DNA of 35,226 nucleotides, from IMG/VR virus record IMGVR_UViG_3300033571_005376, positions 1 to 35,226 of that record, one strand, 5' to 3'. Shown here in pieces: positions 28,476-35,226 of the stretch; position 1 is the first letter of the stretch; each line of letters opens with the position of its first letter. The DNA comes from a virus. The position numbers and the translations under genes are program-made. The notes under the pieces are model-generated. The model worked only from the letters and a program-made list of their open reading frames with translations, ran no database searches and was not told where the DNA came from.

Positions 28476-31337
28476 TTGACTGTCTCAACAACGACATCCC
28501 GCGCGGACTACAACGGCAATGGCACGACCACGGCTTTCGCCGTGCCGTTCTATTTCTTGGATCAGACCCACCTGACGGTGCTGCGCACTCAGATCAGTAC
28601 GGGCGTCATCACGACCCTGGCGCTGACCACCAACTACACGGTCACGGGCGCTGGAAATCCGGCTGGCGGCACGGTGACGTGCCTTGTTGCGCCGACCGCA
28701 GACCAGAAACTTTCCATCCTGCGCAACGTCCCCTTTACGCAGTTGAACACTTACGTTCCCAACGACCCCTTCCCCGCAGCCAGCCACGAACGCGCGCTCG
28801 ATCAGTTGACGATGGAAGTGCAGCAGTTGGACGAAGCCATCGACCGCGCACTATCTCTGCCTGCCAACACGGCGGCTGGCAGCGTATCCGCCACGCTGCC
28901 GACGCCGGAAGCAAACAAGTTCATCGGTTGGAACAGCACTGCTGACGGATTGCAGAACCTCGACGCTTCGACGCTGGCGACGATCACGGCTTACGGCAGT
29001 CGGTATGTGGATGTGTTCTCGGGAACCGGCGCGCAGACACAGTTTACGTTGAGCCAAAACCCTGGGACCATAAACAATTTGTCGGTGAGCATTAGCGGCG
29101 TCGTGCAGCGCCCAAGCATCGACTACACGTACCCAGGCGGGGCGGTGCTGAATTTTGTAACCGCGCCAGCAGCCGGTACAAACAACATCATGGTGCAATA
29201 CGGTTCGGTTGTCTCGACCGGAGCGTCAACCAAAGATGCGCAGACTTTTGATACGGTCGCTGCTGTCAACAGCGCGACTATCGATGTCAGCGTCAACCAC
29301 ATCCGCACTGCCAGCTACACAACAAGCTGGCCTGGGGGAGGTGCCACGTATGTCAGGAAACTGACGAACCAGGTCGCCCAACCGAACGCGGCCAACCGTG
29401 AGCTGATATACAGTCTCAACGGATCGAACTTCGACCACTGGGAGTTGGTCGGGGACAAGGTGAGCGTCCTGCAACTCGGGGCAGATCCGACAGGGGTGAC
29501 ATCTACTCATGTGGCGTTTCAGGCCGCGATCAATTTTCTGGTGGCTCCCCCGGCCAACCGCTTCAATCACATTGAAGTGCCGTCGGGTAATTACCTGCTG
29601 ACAACAGGCGTCACGATCCCGGACGGCAGGCGCATCAAGATCGAGGGCTTGGGTGACGCGCGCATTTTCACATCAAGCACTATTACGCTGTTTACCCACA
29701 CGCGCGGGGCCAACGCTAACTTCTCAACCGTTCATTTCGAAAACATCTGGTTCGAGAACACGGCAGGAGGAGCGCCCGCGAGTGGCGTGCGTGCGATCCG
29801 CTGGCTCGGGCAAGACAGTGGCGGCACGCTGTACAAGGACTCCTCTGTTCATGTGCTGAACTGCGAGTTCCGTAAGTTCTGGCGAGCGGTTGATCTGTCT
29901 TACGCGCAGGGGTGCACGTTCAAACGGTGCTTTGGTGCGGATAACACGACGGACTTCAATCTTGAACGATGGGCGTCGTTCATTGAAATCCAGGGCTACA
30001 CGACGCAGCGGGGCACGTATTTCATCTACGGCGACGAAAGAATTGCAGGTGTCTATTCAGGCGGGCTTACCAACTCGCTTTGGATCTCCGACTGCCTCAG
30101 TGTCGAAAAGGAAATCGACATCTCGCTGATCGGCTGGGATGCCGTGAACATCAGCAACGGCGGCAGCGATTTGGGCGGCACGCTGGCAGGCTCTGGGCAA
30201 GCGGCGATTTACATGCTGCGGTGTACGAACATCAACATCACGAACCAGTATGTGTCCAGTAGCACAACCGTCAATGGAAGCGGTTTTGCGCCCAGAGAAA
30301 ACCGCATCGGGGTTTGGCTTGCGGACTGCGACACCGTCAAGATCATCGGCAACAAGATCGTCGATAGCGCTCTTGGCGTGCAGGCAACATTCACCACTGA
30401 GTCAGACGTTCATTTGCTCGTGGAGGGCAACAGGTTTCGGAATAACCGACTGTCGCACATAACGGCCACGGGCAACTGCCGCAAAGGTATAATTTCGCAG
30501 AATCTGTTCGACAACACCCCGCCAAGAACCGCTAAGAACTTCGACATCTGGCTGAACGAAACGGGGAACCGCCAGTGGAATGTCAGCAGCAACGTGTTCC
30601 AGGGCGCGGCTTACACGATCACGGCGGCAAGCAACTGGACTGTTGTCGATAACATCTGGTCGAGTGCGAACATACCGCTCACCTTTCGCACCAATGACAC
30701 AGATCGGCTGACGATCACGGCTGCGGGCAAAGTCGGGATCAACTCCGCAGCGCCCAACGGCAATCTGGAAGTCGTAGAGCCTACCGCAAACAACACAGGA
30801 CACGTAGTCGTCTATTCAAACGACGATCCGTCCTTGACGCTGATCCAAACCGGAACTCAGGCGTGGACAGCTTGGGTTGATGCCAGCGATGGTAGTGCGT
30901 TCAAGATTGGCGGCAGCAATGCGGGCATCAGCGGCGCCGTCCCGTACCTCACGATCACGGCAGGGGTGGGGGCCGGAAGGGTAACGGCAAACGCGCCCGA
31001 GGGGCTGGGCTACGGCACGGGCGCTGGCGGGGTGGTTACGCAAGCCACGTCCAAAGCAACCGGCGTGACGTTGAACGCTGCTTGCGGGCAGATCACGCTA
31101 AACAATGCCGCGCTGGCTGCAAGCACAACCGTGTCGTTTGTGCTGACAAACAGCAAGATCGCGGCGACGGATGTGCTGATCTTAAACCACGTCAGCGGCG
31201 GCACTGCTGGAAGCTATCTGCTGAACGCTCAAGCCGCCGCCGGGTCGGCCACCATCAACGTCCGCAACATCACCGCCGGAAGCCTGTCCGAAGCCATCGT
31301 GATCGGGTTTGCCGTCATGAAAGCTGTTACATCATGA
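28476..31337 (+). CDS. tailspike / tail fibre with beta-helix, TTG start
   Basis: This 953-aa protein has an N-terminal virion-binding domain (SRADYNGNGTTTAFAVPFYF, then LDQTHLTVLRTQ) common to many podoviral fibres and a helix DQLTMEVQQLDEAIDRALSL. From about residue 327, DKVSVLQLGADPTGV begins a right-handed beta-helix of the pectate-lyase type, as in tailspikes that bind or cut surface polysaccharide. The end is a beta-sandwich module from about 863. The start is TTG 28476: AGGAG lies nine bases ahead, there is no ATG nearby, and the family begins exactly here. Host range probably depends on this protein. The catalytic residues cannot be told from sequence. Confidence 0.88.
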   Translation: MTVSTTTSRADYNGNGTTTAFAVPFYFLDQTHLTVLRTQISTGVITTLALTTNYTVTGAGNPAGGTVTCLVAPTADQKLSILRNVPFTQLNTYVPNDPFPAASHERALDQLTMEVQQLDEAIDRALSLPANTAAGSVSATLPTPEANKFIGWNSTADGLQNLDASTLATITAYGSRYVDVFSGTGAQTQFTLSQNPGTINNLSVSISGVVQRPSIDYTYPGGAVLNFVTAPAAGTNNIMVQYGSVVSTGASTKDAQTFDTVAAVNSATIDVSVNHIRTASYTTSWPGGGATYVRKLTNQVAQPNAANRELIYSLNGSNFDHWELVGDKVSVLQLGADPTGVTSTHVAFQAAINFLVAPPANRFNHIEVPSGNYLLTTGVTIPDGRRIKIEGLGDARIFTSSTITLFTHTRGANANFSTVHFENIWFENTAGGAPASGVRAIRWLGQDSGGTLYKDSSVHVLNCEFRKFWRAVDLSYAQGCTFKRCFGADNTTDFNLERWASFIEIQGYTTQRGTYFIYGDERIAGVYSGGLTNSLWISDCLSVEKEIDISLIGWDAVNISNGGSDLGGTLAGSGQAAIYMLRCTNINITNQYVSSSTTVNGSGFAPRENRIGVWLADCDTVKIIGNKIVDSALGVQATFTTESDVHLLVEGNRFRNNRLSHITATGNCRKGIISQNLFDNTPPRTAKNFDIWLNETGNRQWNVSSNVFQGAAYTITAASNWTVVDNIWSSANIPLTFRTNDTDRLTITAAGKVGINSAAPNGNLEVVEPTANNTGHVVVYSNDDPSLTLIQTGTQAWTAWVDASDGSAFKIGGSNAGISGAVPYLTITAGVGAGRVTANAPEGLGYGTGAGGVVTQATSKATGVTLNAACGQITLNNAALAASTTVSFVLTNSKIAATDVLILNHVSGGTAGSYLLNAQAAAGSATINVRNITAGSLSEAIVIGFAVMKAVTS

Positions 31338-31414
31338 CAAACAAAGCACGCATCCTTTCCGACGACGGCACCCGCATTGTCGCGGACAACATATTTAGCG
31401 CGGATTTGCCATGA
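31334..31414 (+). CDS. 26-aa micro-gene between two fibre genes
   Basis: ATG 31334 overlaps the fibre stop (ATGA) and the frame's own TGA overlaps ATG 31411 of the next gene, so a 26-aa frame (MTNKARILSDDGTRIVADNI and six more residues) is coupled at both ends. It has no hydrophobic segment. It could be a short structural peptide or simply a translational bridge that keeps ribosomes moving between the fibre genes. It resembles N-terminal pieces of phage fibre proteins (polar, then DN-I). Evidence is mainly the overlaps. Confidence 0.5.
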   Translation: MTNKARILSDDGTRIVADNIFSADLP

Positions 31415-32040
31415 CGCAGTTTGTAACAAACGATGTGATTGCCACAGACGCCGTGAATGCGGCGTCGATTGCTGCAAACGCAGTCGGCACGTCTGAGATC
31501 GCGAACGACGCCGTGACGACGGTAAAGATCGCCAACGCCAACGTCACGCCAGCGAAGCTGTCGCAACCTTTCACGCTGGACACTGTGCAGGCAACGACCA
31601 GCGGAACCACAAAAGACTTCACCATTCCTGCCTGGGCGAAGCGCATCCGCGTTCTGCTGAACGGCGTGTCGTTGAATACGGCGCAGCCGCGCGTCAGGCT
31701 TGGTACATCGGGCGGCATTGTAAACACAGGATACAACGGATCAGGCAGCGTCATTTCGAGCGCGGTAGTCACCGCAACGCTGTCGGCTGGTTTCGACATC
31801 TATTTGAACGCTGGCGCGGCTACAGCCGATTTGTACCACGGCGCATTTGAGATCAGCTTGGTCGATGCAGCCACCAACACGTGGTCGGTCTACGGAGTGT
31901 TCTCCACGTCGAACGTCGCGCGCACGCACACGACGGCAGGAACCATCGCTCTCGCTGGCGCGCTGACCACGGTTCGCCTCACATCGACCAACGGCACCGA
32001 CGCCTTCGATGCCGGTTCCGTGAACGTACTTTACGATTAG
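31411..32040 (+). CDS. second fibre / receptor-binding-like protein
   Basis: This 209-aa protein starts with short repeats of the type NDVIATDAVNAASIAANAVG, EIANDAVTTVKIANANVTPAKLSQP, typical of the slender beta-prism shaft of phage fibres. The rest is a beta-rich head (SGTTKDFTIPAWAKRIRVLL, NGVSLNTAQPRVRLG, ending DAFDAGSVNVLYD) seen at the tip of many fibres. It would form a small trimeric appendage, maybe attached to the tailspike. It precedes the lysis genes. The receptor is unknown. Confidence 0.8.
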   Translation: MTQFVTNDVIATDAVNAASIAANAVGTSEIANDAVTTVKIANANVTPAKLSQPFTLDTVQATTSGTTKDFTIPAWAKRIRVLLNGVSLNTAQPRVRLGTSGGIVNTGYNGSGSVISSAVVTATLSAGFDIYLNAGAATADLYHGAFEISLVDAATNTWSVYGVFSTSNVARTHTTAGTIALAGALTTVRLTSTNGTDAFDAGSVNVLYD

Positions 32041-32050
32041 GAGATGCCCG

Positions 32051-32257
32051 ATGACTGAACTCGACCCCATACAGTTTGGCGAACTGAAGAAGCACGTTCA
32101 GCTTCTTGAAGGTCAGGTCACGGAACTCCGCGAGGACGTGAAGAAATTGCTGGAGATGGCAAACAAATCCAAGGGAGGACTTTGGATGGGACTGACGTTC
32201 GCGTCGATGTTTGGCGGCGTCATTTCCTGGATCATTGGACACATCAGGATAGGGTGA
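32051..32257 (+). CDS. holin-like small membrane protein
   Basis: This 68-aa protein has an N-terminal heptad-like coiled coil (FGELKKHVQLLEGQVTELREDVKKLLEMANK) followed by one transmembrane helix (GLWMGLTFASMFGGVISWII) and a short basic tail. This is the layout of XhlA/hemolysin-type or single-span holin-related proteins. Being four bases from the endolysin gene supports a lysis role. A true holin or a regulator of one cannot be told apart. Confidence 0.75.
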   Translation: MTELDPIQFGELKKHVQLLEGQVTELREDVKKLLEMANKSKGGLWMGLTFASMFGGVISWIIGHIRIG

Positions 32258-32260
32258 TTT

Positions 32261-32776
32261 ATGCGGGAGAATTTCAGGAGGGCTTTTGAGGCAGTTCTTA
32301 AACACGAGGGCGGTTACTCTGCCCATCCTCTCGACCCAGGCGGCATAACCAACCTCGGCGTTACCAAGAACGTCTGGCAGCATTGGGTGGGGCATCGGGT
32401 CAGCAACGACCAGATGCTGGCTCTCACGAAGGAAGACGTGGAGCCGCTTTACCGCGCCCACTTCTGGGACCGGATACGCGGCGACGAACTGCCGTCAGGC
32501 ATCGACTACGTTATCTTTGACGCTGCCGTTAACTCTGGACCGACGCGGGCGATCCGCTGGGCGCAGCAGGTGCTGGGCGTCGAACAGGACGCCAAGCTGG
32601 GACCAAGGACGATGGCCGCGATCCAGAAGGCGGACCGCCACAAGTTCATCGATGACTACTGTCTGAGGCGGTTGGGCTTCATGCAGCGCCTGCCGATCTG
32701 GACCACCTTCGGCAAGGGGTGGCGGCGGCGGGTCGATGAGGTCGAAGTTGCGGCCAGAGCATTGGTCGCAACCTGA
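32261..32776 (+). CDS. endolysin, glycoside hydrolase family 108
   Basis: This 171-aa protein has the GH108 signature LKHEGGYSAHPLDPGGITNLGVT with catalytic Glu16, the WDRIRGDELPSGIDYVIFDAAVNSGP segment of the catalytic domain, and a C-terminal peptidoglycan-binding-3-like part (ILGVEQDAKLGPRT-like VLGVEQDAKLGPRTMAAI, then LRRLGFMQRLP). It degrades host murein at the end of infection. No signal peptide is seen, so export needs the holin. No spanin genes are seen downstream or embedded. Confidence 0.93.
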   Translation: MRENFRRAFEAVLKHEGGYSAHPLDPGGITNLGVTKNVWQHWVGHRVSNDQMLALTKEDVEPLYRAHFWDRIRGDELPSGIDYVIFDAAVNSGPTRAIRWAQQVLGVEQDAKLGPRTMAAIQKADRHKFIDDYCLRRLGFMQRLPIWTTFGKGWRRRVDEVEVAARALVAT

Positions 32777-32833
32777 AACCTATTGATTTGGCGGGGAAAC
32801 TGATTCACATTGAGACACAACAACATTCCCCGC

Positions 32834-32860
32834 GTCGGTGGCGTTCCTCCCTCCACCGAC
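32834..32860 (+). other. hairpin after endolysin
   Basis: GTCGGTGG (32834-32841) pairs with CCACCGAC (32853-32860). It lies just ahead of the strong terminator and has no T-run; it may stabilise or pause late transcripts. Confidence 0.45.
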
Positions 32861-32864
32861 ACAC

Positions 32865-33986
32865 CTAGCCCCGCTCTCCCTCCAGAGCGGGGCTTTTTCT
32901 TTGCATTGCGATCATGATGCGGTCGGCGGTGGCGGTGGCCGCAGCCGTTGCAGCTTCCTCAACCAGGTGGGCGTAGCGTTTCGTGGTCTGCGTGGACTTG
33001 TGGCCCAAGAGTTCGCCGATCTGGCCCAGGGATAACCCAGCGGACAGGGCCGCAGACGCGAACGAGTGGCGCAGGTCGTGCATCCGCAGGTCGGGGCAAC
33101 CGGCTTCATTCCGCACGCGCTCCCACAATTTCTGCGGGGTCAGGATGCCGGTGATGGTTCCGGTGGTGCGCGGCAGGCGGTCCAGAACGTCGCGCGCTGG
33201 CTCTGGCAGGTAGACCTGTTTCTCGCCCGTCTTGCTGTCTGGCAAGTTAATGGTGCTGCCCTTGATCCACTCCCAGCGGGCGGCAGCGATCTCGCCTTTC
33301 CGCGCTCCGGTCAGGATCAAGAGGTAGAGGAACGCCACGGACGCCGGGTTGGCTGCGGCTTCCCGGTCCAGGATCTCGGCGATGCGTGCCGTCTCCTCGC
33401 CCGTCATGTAGCGGCGTCGTTTGTTTTCCTTGTACCGCTTCACGCCCCGGACAGGGGATCGCTCGATCCACTCCAGCGGGCGGCAACCAAAGTTGAACAT
33501 GCCCGACAGGAACGCCAGGACACGGTTCGCCTCAATGGGGGTGGACGCCATCCCTTCGTGGATGTCCGCGATCTGGGAGAAGGTCACGTCGACCACCTTC
33601 ATGCGGCCAAGGCGTGGCTCGATGTGCAGCCTCCACTGCCTCTCGTAAGTGCTACCACTTTTGATACGGGAGGCGTGCCGTTGGTAGTATTCCTTCCAGA
33701 GGTCGGCAACGGTGGGGGCGGCACGCTCCTCGGCGCGGTCGCGCGATGGGTCGCGGCCAGCGGCCACTTCGGCCAGCCACTCCTGCGCCACACGCCGCGC
33801 CTGGACCAGCGTGATCTGGCCGCGGGTGCCCAGCTTCGGCTTTCGCTGTTCGCCGCCCTTGGTGCGGTAGAACAGGTAGAACCCGGCGCTCTCTTCAAAG
33901 ACCCGCAGGTGCAACCCGCGCACGTTCTTGTCGCGCAGGATGTCACCGGGCTTGGCTGTCCTGATATTCTTTTCGTTGAGTTCCAT
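32865..33986 (-). CDS. int: tyrosine-type integrase
   Basis: This 373-aa tyrosine recombinase has an N-terminal arm-binding domain (residues 1-80, ENNIRTAKPGDILRDKNVRG type, DUF4102-like), a core-binding helical part and the catalytic domain. Catalytic residues are R229 (TGARKGEI), K252 (SKTG), H303-x-x-R306 (MHDLRHSFAS), H329 (LLGHKSTQ) and nucleophile Y338. The protein is intact and of normal length for P4/phage integrases. It should integrate the phage into a tRNA-Asn gene through the tRNA-like attP located just upstream. ATG 33986 is preceded by a G-run. The last codons contain the late-operon terminator. Confidence 0.95.
   Translation of the reverse strand: MELNEKNIRTAKPGDILRDKNVRGLHLRVFEESAGFYLFYRTKGGEQRKPKLGTRGQITLVQARRVAQEWLAEVAAGRDPSRDRAEERAAPTVADLWKEYYQRHASRIKSGSTYERQWRLHIEPRLGRMKVVDVTFSQIADIHEGMASTPIEANRVLAFLSGMFNFGCRPLEWIERSPVRGVKRYKENKRRRYMTGEETARIAEILDREAAANPASVAFLYLLILTGARKGEIAAARWEWIKGSTINLPDSKTGEKQVYLPEPARDVLDRLPRTTGTITGILTPQKLWERVRNEAGCPDLRMHDLRHSFASAALSAGLSLGQIGELLGHKSTQTTKRYAHLVEEAATAAATATADRIMIAMQRKSPALEGERG
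32867..32900 (+). terminator. strong rho-independent terminator of the late operon
   Basis: AGCCCCGCTC (32867-32876) pairs perfectly with GAGCGGGGCT (32885-32894) through an 8-base loop, followed by TTTTTCTTT. It ends the rightward late operon. The hairpin lies inside the 3' end of the convergent integrase gene and so also protects that gene from late read-through. On the minus strand it lacks a T-run. Confidence 0.9.
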
Positions 33987-33995
33987 TGACCCCCC

Positions 33996-34014
33996 CTGGT
34001 CGCATACTGGTCGC
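33996..34014 (+). repeat. arm-type repeat left of attP core
   Basis: CTGGTCGCATACTGGTCGC holds two CTGGTCGC octamers eleven bases apart and differs by one base from the copy at 34206-34224. It lies between integrase start and attP core and is a candidate integrase arm site; it also could affect int expression as it lies ten bases ahead of the start. Confidence 0.6.
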
Positions 34015-34054
34015 GCTGGTCAGTTAAGAACCGTGAGCGCCGTATGCCGTAACA

Positions 34055-34077
34055 CACTGATCTGAATATGGTCAGTG
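34055..34077. repeat. inverted repeat CACTGA-11-TCAGTG in attP region
   Basis: CACTGA (34055-34060) and TCAGTG (34072-34077) form a 6-bp dyad between the left arm repeat and the tRNA core. It may bind the excisionase or a host factor; this is only a suggestion. Confidence 0.35.
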
Positions 34078-34111
34078 ATGCAGGGTGATGTCAATATATC
34101 CAAACAAAAAA

Positions 34112-34158
34112 GACTGTTAATCGCTAGGTCGTAGGTTCGAGTCCTACTCGGGGAGCCA
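34112..34158 (+). other. attP: attP core: 3' half of a tRNA-Asn gene
   Basis: These 47 bases reproduce the 3' half of a tRNA: anticodon loop CTGTTAA with GTT (34116-34118, Asn), a variable loop GTC, the T arm GTAGG-TTCGAGT-CCTAC and acceptor strand TCGGGGAG plus GCCA end. The bases before it (AATATATCCAAACAAAAAA) do not form a 5' half, so this is not a functional tRNA. It lies between int and the excisionase-like gene. Such 3' tRNA fragments serve as attP cores that rebuild the host tRNA on integration. Identity as Asn is read from the anticodon and similarity to the general tRNA-Asn form. Confidence 0.85.
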
Positions 34159-34205
34159 ATGTTTTCAAGCACTTGGCTTCGCTTCCTTAACCACGATCAG
34201 AACCT

Positions 34206-34224
34206 CTGGTCGCTTACTGGTCGC
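34206..34224 (+). repeat. arm-type repeat right of attP core
   Basis: CTGGTCGCTTACTGGTCGC matches the repeat at 33996-34014 at 18 of 19 positions, in the same orientation, on the other side of the tRNA core. The copy overlaps the end of the excisionase-like gene. Together they look like P-arm and P'-arm integrase sites. Confidence 0.6.
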
Positions 34225-34414
34225 TGCCAACCACGCTACGGCGCAGCGCCTGCTCCTCGTAAGCCTGGACCTCGGCAATCGGATACAGGATCTTCTTGCC
34301 GATCTTCAGAAAGCCGGGGCCTTCGCCCCTGTGTCTCCAGTTGGCTAGCGTGCCGGGACTCATGCGCAGACGCGAAGCCAGTTCGGGCACAGTGAGGTAT
34401 TGGGGGTTGGTCAT
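34214..34414 (-). CDS. AlpA/MerR-like HTH protein, probable excisionase
   Basis: This 66-aa protein has a winged-helix/AlpA-type pattern: QYLTVPELASRLRMSPGTLANWRHRGEGP as helix-turn-helix, then GFLKIGKKILYPIAEVQAYEEQAL as wing and final helix. Small proteins of this kind next to a tyrosine integrase and attP usually act as excisionase and may also regulate int. ATG 34414 has AAGGAG at good spacing; an in-frame extension to 34429 is less likely. The end overlaps the right arm repeat. The gene follows the primase gene by two bases. Confidence 0.82.
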   Translation of the reverse strand: MTNPQYLTVPELASRLRMSPGTLANWRHRGEGPGFLKIGKKILYPIAEVQAYEEQALRRSVVGSDQ

Positions 34415-34416
34415 GG

Positions 34417-35226
34417 TTACTCCTTCCAATCATGGGGACCGCCGATCCAGCGTTCCCAATCGGCCCGAAGAATTTCGAGTCCGGGGTTGATAAACGAGTA
34501 GGTGCTCTCACCAGGCGCGCCGTCTTTGCGCACCTTGGAATAGCTGGGCGCGACGGCGCGCAGGTTCCGAAAGATGTCTTTCTTGCCTGGGAGGCGCGAG
34601 CGGATGTTGCGCTGCACAGCCCAAGTCTTAAAGGCATCGGTTAAGCGGGACGTTGCGACGGACGCTGGCAGCGACCCCTCGAACCCGCCGCCGACCAGTT
34701 CGTCGATGGTGATGCAATCCAGCCACCACTCGAAGAAAGGCTCAAGGCTCTGGTGCTTTTGCTGCGTCAAGCCGGTGGTGGCCGGGGCTTTGTTCAGGTC
34801 CGTGCCGTCAATGTTGTAGTCCATAAGATACCGAAGCAGGCAGGCGTACCCGCCCAGCTCCATGCCGACGCGCATGTCCTCGAAGAACTTCCTGTCCTGC
34901 TTCCTGGCGTTGCCGACGTTGAAGACCGCGAAGCGGCGCTCGTCTACGGTGGCCGGGACCAGCCAGTTGTCGTTGCCAAGGATCGCCACGCGGGTGAGGT
35001 TATCGACCCGGTACGGCTCCATGCCTTTGCGCTCGATGACGTGTTCCGACCCGGTAATCAGACCCTTCAGCTTACCTTCGGCGCGCTTGTCGCCAGCCCA
35101 TGACGCCTCGTCCAGGACGAAGAACAGGTTGCTCTCAAGGTGGGAATTGAAGTTGGACAGCAGGTAGCGTTCATCGTCAGCCACCAGGAAGTGGGTGCCC
35201 AGCAGGAAACCCACGCGCTCGACCAG
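34417..35226 (-). CDS. primase/SF3-type helicase C-terminal part, cut by window edge
   Basis: These are the last 269 residues of a leftward gene with its N-terminus beyond the window. LFFVLDEASWAGDKRAEGKLKGLITG holds the Walker B-like acidic pair, followed by RKGMEPYRVDNLTRVAILGNDNWLVPA and DERRFAVFNV. This is the DUF5906/D5-like pattern of phage primase-helicases, in which VLDEA is Walker B and NDNW plus DERRF include sensor and arginine-finger residues. The C-terminal 140 residues are family-specific. Its primase half and Walker A must lie outside the window. In the same leftward unit with xis and int. A GTG at 35214 is merely internal. Confidence 0.85.
   Translation of the reverse strand: MVERVGFLLGTHFLVADDERYLLSNFNSHLESNLFFVLDEASWAGDKRAEGKLKGLITGSEHVIERKGMEPYRVDNLTRVAILGNDNWLVPATVDERRFAVFNVGNARKQDRKFFEDMRVGMELGGYACLLRYLMDYNIDGTDLNKAPATTGLTQQKHQSLEPFFEWWLDCITIDELVGGGFEGSLPASVATSRLTDAFKTWAVQRNIRSRLPGKKDIFRNLRAVAPSYSKVRKDGAPGESTYSFINPGLEILRADWERWIGGPHDWKE

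Noticed and set aside
28476-31337. Diversity-generating retroelement target at the tailspike end
   Set aside because: The layout recalls BPP-1-like phages, but no reverse transcriptase gene or template repeat with adenine-specific differences was seen in the window.
33066-33989. 307-codon plus-strand open frame
   Set aside because: Antisense shadow of the integrase, which has all catalytic residues.
34112-34158. Complete tRNA gene
   Set aside because: Only the 3' half of a tRNA-Asn is present; bases before it cannot form the acceptor, D and anticodon 5' strands.

Overview
This window is most of the genome of a temperate, T7-like (short-tailed, podovirus-type) bacteriophage of a moderately GC-rich bacterium, probably a proteobacterium. 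The evidence is a complete set of packaging, portal/head-tail connector, capsid, tail tubular A/B, ejection and tailspike genes, together with an integrase, an excisionase-like gene and a phage attachment site. The attachment site is the 3' half of a tRNA-Asn gene (anticodon GTT, ending in CCA). Because phage genes lie on both sides of it and no 5' tRNA half is present, I read it as attP, so the sequence looks like a circular, permuted or unintegrated phage rather than a prophage junction. No host chromosomal gene is visible.

Layout. (1) 1-5246, minus strand: a tightly packed leftward early/replication operon. In transcription order it holds an HTH protein, a RuvC-like resolvase, a DUF3310 protein, an HNH-type endonuclease, an SNF2-like helicase, a small acidic protein, a YqaJ-like nuclease, an Enc34-type ssDNA-binding protein, a small TSCPD-like protein and an HExxH protein cut by the window edge. 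(2) 5247-5409: divergent control region with two back-to-back promoters and dyad operators, followed by a rightward XRE regulator (5410-5838). (3) 5839-6399: AT-rich gene-free stretch packed with CCAAAATC / GATTTTGG repeats, a candidate replication origin or partition-like site. (4) 6400-6596: two tiny coupled membrane-peptide genes, then a terminator and a 17-bp tandem repeat. (5) 8404-6807, minus: five unknown accessory genes under a promoter that carries the same operator motif as region 2. (6) 8536-16926, plus: packaging and head genes. (7) 16937-28420, plus: tail tube and internal/ejection proteins. (8) 28476-32776, plus: tailspike, second fibre, holin-like protein and GH108 endolysin, ending in a strong terminator. 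(9) 34429-32865, minus: excisionase-like gene, attP and integrase. (10) 34417-35226, minus: primase/helicase cut by the right edge.

If the genome is circular, the left operon and the right-end primase-xis-int genes are parts of one leftward transcription unit, and the unseen segment between the two window ends would hold the missing replication genes such as DNA polymerase. The XRE and HTH proteins are the likely lysogeny switch over the shared TGTTGCG/CGCAACA operators. The late block is co-oriented, with many 1-4 base ATGA/TGATG overlaps. No single-subunit RNA polymerase, reverse transcriptase (DGR), CRISPR array or spanin gene was seen in the window. The least understood parts are the 6807-8404 accessory cassette, the iterated CCAAAATC region, the tiny membrane-peptide pair and the HNH/helicase gene overlap.
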